DNA from: Sordaria brevicollis | Lineage: Eukaryota; Ascomycota; Sordariomycetes; Sordariales; Sordariaceae | Assembly (NCBI GenBank): GCA_033439795.1 | Contig: JAUTDP010000016.1 | Location: 186,001-250,000 of the forward strand | Direction of reading: 5' to 3' | Length of the DNA stretch: 64,000 nucleotides | Part shown: piece after piece, positions 48,095 to 60,800 of the stretch | How positions within the stretch are numbered: position 1 is the first letter of the stretch | Layout of the letters: each line of letters opens with the position of its first letter | Notes under the pieces: generated by a model | Database searches by the model: none | What the model saw: the letters and a program-made list of their open reading frames with translations, nothing else | Told to the model about the DNA's origin: nothing | Position numbers and translations under genes: made by a program

Positions 48095-51000
48095 ATGGCG
48101 TATATTTCCGACGAGAAAGCTACCGCGGTTAAGACCGTTAAATTATTTATTACCGAGAGCGTTCAAATGAACGAGGTTTAGAAGAAGAATATATCCGATA
48201 AATTCGCAATCGAATAAATTAAATTTAATATTACGGATATACTTATTATTTTTAATATAGTTATTTAGTAAAATAATATTTTTAAACGTCGTTCGTTTAG
48301 CGATATTATAATTAATACCTTTAAAGAGAAGTAGGATATTTAATTATATAATATCGATAAATTTAATTTAAAGGATTATAATATTCCGGAGGATATAAAT
48401 AAAGTTATTACGTTTTTTAATTAGGAAGTTATTAATAAATTCGCCGACGTTCGTTATATATTTAGTACGGAGGATTTATTCGGCTTTTTATATACGAAGA
48501 TTAATATAATTATAAAGTATTGGGCCTAATATAATAAAGGTTATTTAGCTTTTACTTTTAAGGCTTTAATAGCTACGGGTTAAAATTATTAGGAATAAAA
48601 TAATAGTAATATTTTATTAATAGACTTCGATACTTTTAAATTTATTATTGAAGATCCCGAAGGCGTACGTACTATTTTTAAAGAAATTAAATTGCGAATT
48701 ATTTTGGCCGAAGTTATTTTTTCTTAATAATAGGGATATTAAATTATTATTATTAATTTAAATACTAATTTGGGATAAATATACGAATATGCCGCTAACT
48801 TATTAAAATATTGGAAGGGCGTCGAAATGGATAATAAACGCTTTTATAAAAATTTATATAAAGAATAAAATAAGAATATATTTTTAATATATTAATTATT
48901 AGAGGTTTACGGAAGTGAGGATTCCGATTTCGAATTAAACGATTACGAGACTTTGCGTTATAAAAACGCCGCATTACGTAAAAAGAACCGTAAATTCTAA
49001 GTTTAATTTATTATATTACGCTAAATTATTAATTATTTTAATAAGGGAATTTAGAATAATACTCCGTTTAACGACGGTTAAAACGACGATTTATCCGACG
49101 ACGGAGAAGTTTAGAATAATACCCTATTTAACGACGGCCGTACCGATAAATAGGGTATTCTTTACGAATAAAAAGATAATATTTCGATTAAGGATTACCC
49201 TTCCTATCCCCGCTTTTTAATTAAATAAAACGAAACCCGCCGTAATTTAATTAAAAAAAAGAAAGAGTTTATTAAAATTAAAGATAATTTAATAATTATA
49301 AAAATTTAAACCGAAGAGTTAGGAGGAATAATAATTGCCCGAAACGGCGATGTAACCGATTTATATATTATAGTCGCTGTTTTAATTAAAGAGAATATCG
49401 ACCTTTATAAAGAAAATACTAATTTCCGTAAGAAGAAGGTCGCCTTTTTAATTCCCGAGAACTTTGAGCGCTATAACCGTACCGATTGTACCGATTATAA
49501 CGAAGATAGTAACGAAGGAGGCTATTATAAGGAGACCCCTATTATTAATTTTTCTATAGTTAGCCGTAAACGTTTATTAATTAAAAAGAAGGACTTACCC
49601 TATTTTTATAATAAGAAGGATAAGGATACCGTTACCTTTAATATTTAATATTATTATATTTTTAATAAATTTAAATTGAACGTTAATTACTTTTCTAATA
49701 ATAAGGCTAAGAAAATATATATTAAGAATTATATTATTGGTAAAATTGTTTAAGATTTCGAACTTTATTTCGCCGACGGCTTTTATAATATTAAAACCTT
49801 TAACGAATTATTAGCCTATTTACGTATTGAATATTACGATTATGATTGTAAGGAGAAGGCTATTTATAAATTTAATAATTTAAAATTCGAAATAAATAGT
49901 AATTTCTAAGAATTCCGTAATAAATTCGTTCGCCTAGCCGGAGAATACGGTCGCCCGCCCAATTTATAGAAGTAAAAATTTAATTAAAAACTCCTTAATA
50001 ATATTTAGAACGCCTTTCTTTAAAAATACGGATAAAAGAATATAATTTTTAATTAATACGTTTTAATAATTAAAAAGGCGGTCGAAATTAATTAACGTAT
50101 CTTCTATAATAATAAGGTTAAGAAGGATAATAAAGAAAAGGATAAGAATACCTCCTTTTCTTCGAATTCGTTTAATAAAGTTAGGGGCTTTAATAATTTT
50201 AATAAGAATTCTAGTAATATTATTAATAGTAATATTAATACCGGTAGCGGTAATCGAGGTAATTTCCGTTACGCCCCCGATATAATTCGTAAGGAGGCTT
50301 GTAAGTTATTCGAAGAGAATAAGTATTTTGTATATAAAGAAATTGGATATTATTTTTATAATTATTTTAACCGCCGCGGTAATAACCCTAATTATATTAA
50401 TAAATTCGTCGATTATTATAGCCGTAAAAATAAAGAGGACAATAAGCTGGCTAATAATAAAGTGGAAAATTAATTACTTTGGGAATATTAAATTCCCTCC
50501 TAGGGATTAAATTAATGAGTATTTATTTTAAAAAGAATTTAAAAAAAATATTACCGGAGAATATAAAGGTAAATAAAGGTTTTTTAAAGGATTATTTAAA
50601 TAAACCCGCGTTAGTTATATCTTATACTATAGTAAGTAATAATAAAAAAACTTTATTTATAAATAATACGTTTATTAATTTAGGAATAAATAGTAATATT
50701 TTTATAAATAAGGATTTTATTAATAATATAATAAAATAAAGAATAGAAAAGTTATATAATTTCTAACTTTATACAGTAGGAGGGTATATTAAATAATATA
50801 ATAAAATAATCGATTAATATTTATAGGGTATTATTAAAATATAGGGATAAAAATTCGAAAAAGAAGTAATAATCGTTATTAATTCGGGATACGACGTTAT
50901 TTTAAATAAATATTAATTAAAAAAATATAAAATCTTAATCGATATTATAAATACGAAATTTATCTTTAATAAAATAATTATTACTCTTTTAACCCTTAAT

Positions 51001-54000
51001 AAGCGGATTACTAAATTCGAAAATTTCGTTAAAATTATAATATTATTTCCTTTAGTGAAATATAATCGACCGATCGAACTCTTCGAAGAATTAAAGGAGC
51101 GATTAACCTAATACGGGGAAAACGAAGATTTAATGAAAATAGAACGTTAATTATTAAATTAATGCGTTTTATAATAGGAAGAGGAGGACGTAATATTTAC
51201 GCGACGAAAATATATCGAAATATTTAAAATTAAACGAAAAAACGATTTTTATTAAAGCGAAGACGCGCGAAGTCGATACTGGTTGAAGAGGGACGGCGTA
51301 GGTTAGTATAAATACTATAACGATTTTATAATAATTAGTACTAACGCTTTTTTTATATTCGCTAAACGAAAATATATAAAAGTAATTAATTTTTATAAAT
51401 TTAATCGATTTATTAACGATTATAAAAAATAAACCCTTATTGAAAATAAAGTAAAGTTATACGAACGAGTTAAAAAAGAAATTTTTAAATACGCTTATAA
51501 ATATTTAAATGTATTTAGTAAGAAGGAATCCAATATTTTATTAAATTACCGCGTTAACGATTATAAAATCGATTTAACGGACGGAATAAAGCTTGAAGAC
51601 TTTGGGTATAACTTATTATATAAAATATTAGTCGATAAATTAGAAATTTATTAGAAATACGTAAATAAAATATTAATTAAGGGTTTTATTAAGAATAATT
51701 CTATATTTTAAATTATACCTATTTTCTTTATATTTAAAGCTAATAATAAATTAAAATTCTACGTAAATTATCGGAAATTTAACGCTATTATAAAGAAAAA
51801 TAAGTACCCTCTTCCCTTAATTAATAAAATTATTATTAAAATTAATTAAGCGAAGATTTTTTTAAAGATCGATATTAGATAGGTTTTTTATTAAATTTAT
51901 ATATATTTTAACGATAAAGAATTTACGATATTCCAAACGAAATATAGTACGTATAAATATAAAATCCTACCTTTTGGATTAATTAACGGACTATTAACGT
52001 TTTAACGGTATATTAATAAAATATTAATAGGTTATTTCGACGACTTTTGTAGTACGTATATCGACGATATTTTTATTTTTTCGAATAGTTTAAAAGAATA
52101 TAAAATTTATATTAAGAAGGTATTAATTAAATTAGAAATAATAGGATTATAAATAGATTTAAATAAATATAAATTTTACGTTAAGAAGATTAAATTCTTA
52201 GGGTTTATTATTGGGACCGATAGCGTATTCGTCGACCCTTAGAAAATCGTAGTCGTAAAGGATTAATAAGTTCTAATAAGTATACGAAGAGTATAATCCT
52301 TCTTAAAGTTCTATAACTTTTATCGGCGCTTTATTAAAGATTATAATTAGATTATTAAATTATTAATAGTAATAACGAAAAAAGGAGAGGTTTTTAATTA
52401 AAATAAAGATTACTAAACTACTTTCGAAGAATTTAAAGGACGATTATTATTAATACCTATTTTAATATATTTTAAATATAAATAACCGATATAGGTAGAG
52501 ATAGACGCTTTTAACGGAGTAGTAGCGGGAGTTTTATCCCAATTAGTCGATAATAAGTAGCGTCCGATTACCTTCTATTCTAAAATTATATATAGAGTAG
52601 AATATAATTATTTAATCTACGATAAAAAGTTAATAGTAATCGTTAAGGCTTTATAATATTAGAGGGCCGAGTTTATTAATTTATAGGAACCCTTTTTAAT
52701 TCTTATGGATAATAAAACGTTTAAATAATTTAATATTAAACGATTATTAAATTTATAATAAGTAGGTTGGGTAGAGTTCCTATTTTAATATTATTTTATT
52801 ATTTTATACCGGTTAAAAAAGGAGAATAAGGCGGCCGACGTTTTATTAAAGAAGGTAGAAGATTTAAAGAGTTAAAAAATTAAATAGGAAATTTACTATA
52901 TTCTCTAAATTTTTAAAAATTTAGAAAATAGCCGTATAATATAATTTAACGATATAATTAATAATATTAATATCGTTCCTATATTAATTTCGTCTTTAGG
53001 AACCTTTATAGAAATTAACCCGGAGGTCGCGGAAAGTAATTGAAAGGAGCGCTTAGAGGGATATTTTTTAATAGACCGTTTTATATTTGAGAATAAAATT
53101 TACCTAAACTTAGAAATTTATCGAGATATAATTAAAAGGGGGGAAAACGGGTATCGATTTATTATTAATAAAATTTTTACCCGTTTCGATAAATTTATTA
53201 TATTACCCGGTATTCTAAGAACCTAAGTTATTTACGAACTATACGTAAAAATTATTACCGTTTATCCGGGCCGAAATAAAATAAGACGTTTAATATTTAT
53301 ATAGTATTAATAGTTAGGAATAATTAGTAATATCGATCGCTTCGTTACTAATTATATAATATACTATATTTCGAAAATTCCCCGGGATAAGACCCCCGGT
53401 AAATTAGAGCCTATCCCGATGGTTTAGCGTATTTAATAGAATTTAATTATAAATTTTAAAATTATATTTAAGGATAAACGAAAATTCGATAATATATTTA
53501 TAATAATAGACCGATTAAATAAAATATTATAAATTATCTTTTATTTTATAATAGTAATAGCCCGAAACGTAACCTATATATATTATAAGGGCCCTTATTA
53601 TATTTATAGATTATTAAACGAAATTATTTCGGATAAAGGCCCCTAATTCGTATTGGATTTTATAAACGAATTAACTAAAATTCTAAATATTAAATAGAAA
53701 TTAGCTTCTTCGGGATATAATTAAATTGCGGGGTAAGCCGAAATTATAAACGAATATTTCGATTAGCGTCTTCGTCCCTTCGTTAATTATTTTTAAAATA
53801 ATTAATTAAAAGCGATTTTAATAATAAATATAATATAAATAAAAATACCGTATAATAATTTAAGTAGAATATAATTATACGAAATATTAAAAGGATTCCT
53901 AATACCCGGAATTTTAAATTAAGAAGTTCGAATTAATTTTAACGGCGTACGATTAATAATTAGAGAAAAATTTAGCCGGGAAGACGCGTAGGGCTTAGTA

Positions 54001-54730
54001 AATTAAATTCGAAGATATATAAATAAAGTAAAAGAGTTTATTATTAAAATTTAAGAGCGGATAATTAAATAAGTAAATAAATATCGACGCGTCCTAAATT
54101 TCGGACTTAATAATAGGGTATTTATTATTAAATGGAGCGAATTTACGGACCGGCTAAATTATAAGTTCGATTTTCTTCTAACGAATTAATATTTCAAAAT
54201 TAAAGAAAAATATAATTATTTATTTCGGTTAAAAGTGTTAAAGGGTTAGAGAAGAACGGATATTTTTTATATTAATAGGCTTCGAAAATATTTTAATAAT
54301 TTATTACCCGGTTAGAAATTAAAAAAGCCGGTAGGGGAATATATAAAAAATAATATCGAATAGGAAATAGAGGAAATCCTAATTTCTCGAATATATTTTA
54401 ATAAATTTTAATACCGAGTAAATTAGAAAAAATACAACCCGGACCCGAAATTCTATAACGCTAAAAACTTTAAAAATTTATTTAAATTATTATAAACCTA
54501 CTATAAAGCGTATTTAAAATATTCGGGCCCGCCGCTACGTTTAAAAGAGTAATTATAAAAAGCGGAAGTAGAGGAATTCGATAAGGATTACCCGGATAAT
54601 AATATTCTTTTAAGGAAGGGTACGAGGAGGCTAAGGAGGATAGTAAGCACTAGGAAATAAAGGATTTACTTTATATATAATAATAGTTTTAATATTTCGA
54701 AGACTCGGGGCGAATCTTTTTCGGAGGGGG
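48095..54730 (+). pseudogene. Element B gag and pol remnants
   Basis: Gag starts at an intact ATG (48095, MAYISDEKATAVKT) and reads about 40 residues before the first stop, in the same frame as element A. The CCHC knuckle lies at about 50.325-50.37 kb, ligands mostly Tyr. A short open piece at 50479-50739 covers the start of pol with the retropepsin region NTFINLGINSNIF, where the aspartate of the D-S/T-G box reads N. RT has intact YIDD at 52057-52068. Integrase (HHCC to catalytic core about 53.2-53.8 kb) and the chromodomain (about 54.35-54.55 kb) follow. Many stops; non-autonomous now. Confidence 0.9.
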
Positions 54731-54736
54731 GGGTAG

Positions 54737-54991
54737 TATTATAGCGTTGGCGGATAGGGTCCCTATTTAGCGGACCGGTTATCGCTCGGGCAGTTATTTA
54801 ATAAAGGTTAACCGCACCAATACACGTAATTACGTACTGCCTTCGTGGGTCGCCCGCGCCCAAATATAAAACCCGGACGCGGGGCGCGCCCTTTGCTCAT
54901 TTTTTTTCTTTTCTTCTTTATTTTGTAATTCTATAATAGACCTGGATTTAACGTATTAAGCTTATCTCTCGTAACCACGTCGCTCGTGACA
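54737..54991 (+). repeat. Element B 3' LTR
   Basis: 255 bp. The last 80 bp are nearly identical to the element A 3' LTR end and lightly mutated; heavy RIP resumes immediately after the TSD. Confidence 0.93.
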
Positions 54992-54996
54992 AGTAC

Positions 54997-57860
54997 GGTT
55001 ATATATAAATAATTCGGATACCGAATTATATTCGCTATACCCCTTTATATTTTTAATTATAATATTAAAACCTTTTAAATTTAAAATATTAAAGCGTTTT
55101 AAAATATTCTCTTTATTATTATTAATAATAATATAATTACGTATTAAAGTCGTTAAAATAGATTCCTTCTATTAAATTTATTAATTATCCCTTTATTATT
55201 AAGCGTATCCTCCCTTCCTTTACTTTATTTAACTAAATTATAATATTCCGGCGGTAATAATAGTAATAGTATTTATAATATCGAAAATCTCGATATTATT
55301 CCCCACTTTAAATTATAAATAATTACACCGCGTTAAAGCTTATATAGGGGTAATATTTCGAAAAGTACTACGGGGATTAATTGCGGTCTATAATTTCGTA
55401 ACCTTTTAATTTTATAATTAAAAAAGACCGGTTTATAAAGTAGGCGGTTTAACGATATAAATATTTTTATTATTAAAAATACCCTTCCTTCGCGGACGGC
55501 CCTTAAATTTAATTTTAATAATTAATTATAGGGTTAAATACCTATTTACTAAATTTTTATAAATAAATTAATATAAGAGAAACCGGGAGGCAAAATAAGG
55601 AGTAACTTATTCGAATTTAACGCAAATATTAAAAGGGGTAATAATCGTCTTTTATTATTAATATAACCGACCCCTCTTATTTCTTCGTAAATATATTATA
55701 TATATAAGGTAGGGCGTATTATTCCCTAAAATAATTAGTATATTTAAAGAGAGGAATACCTATACTTTTAATTTCTACCCTATATTTAATTATTAGGAGA
55801 ATAGGTAGTATTTACTAATATTAGCGATCGAATAATTAAAATACTTAAGAAAATATCTTTAATAAGCACCTCCTTAATTAAAGTAGGCTATATTACGTTA
55901 TACGTACCCGGGTAGCGGACTCGTTATTAACCGAAATATAATATTTATATTTATTATTAATATATTAGGTAAAAACCTTATATAAATTAGCGAGCCCGTT
56001 TTTAATAAATAATTTATACAATTTAATAGAATTATTATTAAATTTATTTAACGACGTAATTTTTTACTTATAATTAAAATTATAAAAAATATAATAATTA
56101 ATTTAATTCTCTTTAATAGGGATATATTCGTTAATAATATAATTAACGAACCGCTTTTAATTTTAATTAAATTTATTAATAAGGACTTCGTATATTTCGT
56201 TAAAACCCTATTTAAATAGTATATATATTATATACTATTATATAAAAAAAAAGGCGGTACGTATTATAATTAGGTTTACGGGGATAAGAAGGTTGAATTT
56301 GGTCGCGATACGCGCCTTTTTATATTTTTATACCAATTCGTTAATATTATAGGTATCCTTATTTTGGGTTTTATTATTAATATTTTAATTAATATCCTTA
56401 TTAATATTAACCTCGTCGTCGTCTTCGTTATTTTCGCTATTGGAAAAAAGATTATTATCTTCTTTATCTTTATTTTTTTAATTAGGGGTATCTTCTTATT
56501 TAGTGCGCTTCTATAATTTTTTAATCTATTTAATAACGTTATAATTAAAGTATTAAATATAATACTATAATATAATATTATTAAGGAAATATTCCTAAAG
56601 GGTACTAATTTATTAATTATTATTAGTAATAATAATAACGTTAGGGAGGGGGATTTGGAATAATTTTATTAAATAGATTATTTACTTAATTAAATAAATA
56701 AACCCCTCCTTCTCTCTCTCGTTATTAAATACTATTTAAAAAATAGGTATAAATAACTTCTTATTAATTAAAATTACTCCTTATATAAACGGTAAATAAT
56801 AAAAATTAATCTTAAATATAATATCGAATATAATTATAAACGGAGATCGTAACTATATTTTACGTTAACGGCGGGTAAGCTAAATAATATTAAAAAATAT
56901 AATCTTTATATTATCTTCCTAATTAATATAATAATATATAATTTTTTTATCGGTTTCTAATACCTTTATAAACGTTTATATATCCTTATACCCTACGTAA
57001 TTAACTTACTATAACCGTATACGCATATTATAGAGGTCCTTCTTCGTAATTAAATATTATAAATATTTCTTCTTAATCGACGAATAAATAAACCGGATCG
57101 AATTTTCCCTTTTATCGAAAAGGGTTATTATTTAAAATAATACTTCGTTATCTAAATTCAATATTCTTTCCTATAAAAAAAAATAAATGCCGAAATTAGT
57201 AAATAGCGGGTAATTATTATATTCGGCGCAATTTACTCTAATAATCTATTTCTAATTAGCTTTAAAATTAGTATTAACGACTATTCGAAAAGGGTAATCC
57301 CTAATAACCTTCTTAAATATATAACGTTATTTACTATAGGGATTTATAGCGGGAATAAAGCAATAAGAAACGTAATCGTATTAATAATAATATCGAATAA
57401 TCTTACTAAATATCGGGTAATCTAAATTTTTAATTTAATATTTATAATTATATAAAATTGTAAAATTAAAGCGGTATTAACGATATTATTTAACGAAATC
57501 GCGGCGAATTTCTTCGATAATCTCCTTCGAAGGTAATGTATAGAGGGCGTCGGTTAGAATATACTAAAGATTATAATAAAATAAAATTTAAAATACAAAA
57601 GTCGTAATAATATCGAAGGATTCGCTATTATTATAACGACAGCGGGGTATTTAAATAAAAATTAATTAATAAGCGTAATACTTTAATAAATAAATTAACG
57701 TACAATTAATTATATTAATAAATTTAATACGGGTAAGGTAATATTATATTATATTAATTATAACGTTGCGACTATATACGGGAAATTCGCTAAATTCGTA
57801 CGAGCTTAGAAAAATTCGTAAATATAACGTATATTAAAATTGGGGTATTTACACGGGGAA
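54997..57860. other. Unassigned RIP-mutated region right of element B
   Basis: CpA/TpG-poor and A+T-rich. Protein-like frames with RIP-type stops seem to run on the minus strand, including an acidic SNSENNEDDDEVNINKD stretch near 56.38-56.45 kb and a segment near 57.0-57.3 kb. I recognise no family. It may be the other half of the gene cut by element B, or another transposon. No LTR or terminal repeat found. Confidence 0.35.
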
Positions 57861-60800
57861 AATGGGGATTTTATATGCAGCTATTATAACTAGTAGGGAG
57901 CTGGTAGGCTAGGCGCGGGTAAGGGTTATATATGGACCGTGTGTACGTGTAGAATCGACTGTGTGTGTATCTAGAATTTCCCTTTTCTTCAGAGAAGAAG
58001 TGGGTTAGCAGAACAGATACACAACATCAGCCGATGGGTTACAGCGTGGTGTGGCCGCAAGCCAAACGTTCTTCAACGGCTGGCTGGCTGTCCGCGAACA
58101 AGGACGATACCATACTTCTCCCCGTTATCGCCTCGCCTTTCTTTTCAGTTCCGGCTCCCCCTCATTTTGCGGCGACCTGAACAAGAAGTCCTACATATGC
58201 TGCGCTGAACAAAAGCCCAGCCCAGCCCAGCCCTCCCACTTCCAGCCCACGGCCAGGCGGCCGCCACACACACGCCCCGCTGGGTGTCCGTTGACTGTTG
58301 ACTGTTGAAACGGACAGGGCCACCTCAGCAAGGCAAAGTCGTACGCGCACAACTCTCACACGACACACAACGCACACACACACACACACAATACGCGGCC
58401 ACCCACATCCAACCGTTTACTGCAAGGTCCCCCGGTCTCCTTCTCATCTTTCGCTTGTGTCGGGCGTACCCGCCGTGTCCCCGATGCCACAGCTAGATCG
58501 TCGGACCGAGTCCGGCAGATCCTCTACCTTTTTCGGAGCAGATATTTGGTAGTGTCTGGTGCATTGGCTGCGATAGGCTGCCATGGTAGAGTGTGCAGTT
58601 GATAAGAGGAATGAAGGAATGGAATAACTTGCAAGTTGCCAACTGGTGTCAGAATTATCGACAACGACTGCCAACGAGGATGCCAACAGTGTTGGGAATG
58701 CCTCGTCAAGGCGTCGGGAGCATCCTTGTAGGCGTTGTTTGTCTTTTACGGCCTGTCAGGTCTGGATCAATCTCGCTGATGATCATGATTTGCAGGCGAC
58801 GGGTAGAAGCGCACCATCAACCCATATCGAGAGCGCAGAAAATGATCGCATAGGGGTTGCTGATTGATGGAATAGGGCAATCTGGACCCTAGGCCGCCAG
58901 GGAGATACCAACACACTTGGTTTGACACCCATTTCAAGTACATAGCCATCGAGATTGTGTCGCCTCAGACTCGCCAGAACATTGCTGAACGAGCCGAGGA
59001 CGGTTGATCGGGACCCTCGACTGCAGCCACTTCGGACAGACAATTCGCGAACTCGAATTTTATCCGATCCGAAGCTCATGCCTTTTAGGACTCGTCGAAT
59101 CATGTTGTAGTGGACATGTTTCTGATGACGCTGGTTTCATGTTCCTCGTGGCTTGCAGAGACGTGGGAGGCTAGTGTGCGGCGCAAAATCTCGTGTTGCG
59201 GGCTTGGATCATGTCAGGGCCTCGCAATATCTGCAAGCCACGAGGTTGAAAGGGTTCTTCTATCCAGGCCCTGGACAAGTTCCGCAGCAGAGGTTTGATC
59301 TCGGTTGCGACGTGAAGAGGGACAGACGAAGGTGATGATGGTGAGGGGGCGTGTGGTAACAAGAAACACACGCAAGTTGTATCCTTGATTGGCCTATAAG
59401 ATTGGATCTTGGTGTTAGCGAAGATGTCATTCGCTCGCTACAGCTGCAAGACATGAGAGATGGTGTTGTAACGGGCAGTAAGTGTACAACAACAGGGCAA
59501 CGAATGGATCGGGTATTTGCAGGTTGAAGGAGAACAGCAAGGGGCATCAAGGGCTTTCGTTGACAGCGCGGATTGCGGATACTGTACCATGGGGCTACTG
59601 CACTTATCCGAACTGCCCTTCCATTCACCTTGAAGCCCAGCCGTCCCCAAAATCTTCCGCAACGGCAGCAACCCCCCCCCCCCCACCATTGACACTGAAT
59701 ACCCTCCAATTCCGAGTGCGGGTGTGGTATCAGCCCATTCGATTCGCCAATCTTGGTTGTTCGTTGGAATGTGTGTCATCCATCCGCGTCCACGCACCTC
59801 GTGCTGGCAGCTGGCGTTTTGTCTCCGGAAGGATCGATTGAAGGAAGGGGTCCAAATCGTGTCGGTGCCGTTTTTTTTTTTTACCGTTGTGATGCTGCCA
59901 CACAGCACAGCCTGTGGAGGTGAGGCGAAACAGTATCTGGGGAGAGAGGGAAGGATTGGAGGATTGGCAACCCGCTTCAGATTTAGAGGATCCGGGATCT
60001 GCCACGATATGCAGTTCGAGGGTCGAGTTTGAGATTATTGGCCGAGGATGCTTCCGACAAACATCTTTCACGCTTGTCGGCTTGCTCTGGCTTGCTTGGG
60101 GCGCATCATTGGGGCTCTGTCATAGGCTTTCGAGGGCTGTTTAGCGTCAACTCGATACGAACTGCCCTTGGAGGTTTGTAATCTTGGTTGCTGATAAGTC
60201 GGTGGAAGTGGTTTTGCGTGGTCGGAACTTGACCCTGGACGTAGGGCGTTGCCGAGCCATCAACGGTGTTCAACAGTCGGCGGTGTTTTTGGGAGGACAT
60301 GTCGGAGGAGGCTCTCGTGTTTGACAATGACAGCTGGCAAGCAGATCAGTCGTTGCAGTTGCAGGCAGTTGCACACTCAGTAGTACCTCTAGCTTGCGGC
60401 CACTGCAGCTTCAAAGGCCATTTCCCAATCCCTCCTGGCCCCCAGCGACCGGAATGTGGCATGCAAGCAGGAAGAGCAAGGACTCTTTAATTTCGGAGTT
60501 CTTGCCTGCAATTGATCTGACTGGATCTGATTGGATCTGACGACAGCAACTCCTTCCGAACGAGCTTCCTTCTCTCCTCTGGTTGCAGCCGGGACGTCTG
60601 TCGGCAGCGCCTACCTTTGGAGACCGTGCACATCAAGGTTCTCGGACCGGACCGAGTTGAGGCAGGAAGGAGGCAGGGGCCGGCCGATCATTTCAGTGCC
60701 TGCCGCATGTCAAACGTGAAAAAAATGTAACAGTGCAGTGTCCAGATGAAATGATGAAATTTCAATTTCGGGCGAAAACACTACCGCATTACCGGTCGCG

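Larger units (their letters stand above)
47740..54991 (+). mobile_element. Element B: second copy of the chromodomain gypsy element
   Basis: LTRs of 255 bp (47740-47994 and 54737-54991), starting TGTTACGGCG/TATTATAGCG and ending CTTATAATA/CTCGTGACA. Flanked by the 5-bp target duplication AGTAC (47735-47739 and 54992-54996). Polypurine tract GGAGGGGGGGGTAG just before the 3' LTR. Colinear with element A throughout. Both LTRs lack an 8-bp TTACCCGG unit that both element A LTRs have. 7252 bp. Confidence 0.95.
6840..57860. other. RIP-mutated, A+T-rich heterochromatin block built of nested transposons
   Basis: Composition changes abruptly at both edges. Inside, CpA and TpG are nearly missing while CpG, TpA and ApT are abundant. 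Where two copies of a repeat can be compared (four LTR pairs, elements A and B), nearly all differences are C/T or G/A transitions. That pattern is the known signature of repeat-induced point mutation in Neurospora relatives, which acts on duplicated DNA and favours CpA. Transposon frames contain Gln/Trp-to-stop and His/Cys-to-Tyr changes. Such blocks are normally DNA-methylated and marked by H3K9me3 in these fungi; that is inference here. 6840-7335 is RIP-type sequence with no recognisable feature. Confidence 0.93.

Noticed and set aside
6840..57860. Block considered as a regional centromere
   Set aside because: RIP-mutated nested transposons fit, but 51 kb bounded by ordinary DNA is small compared with Neurospora centromeres and nothing in the sequence is centromere-specific; a dispersed heterochromatic block is the simpler reading.
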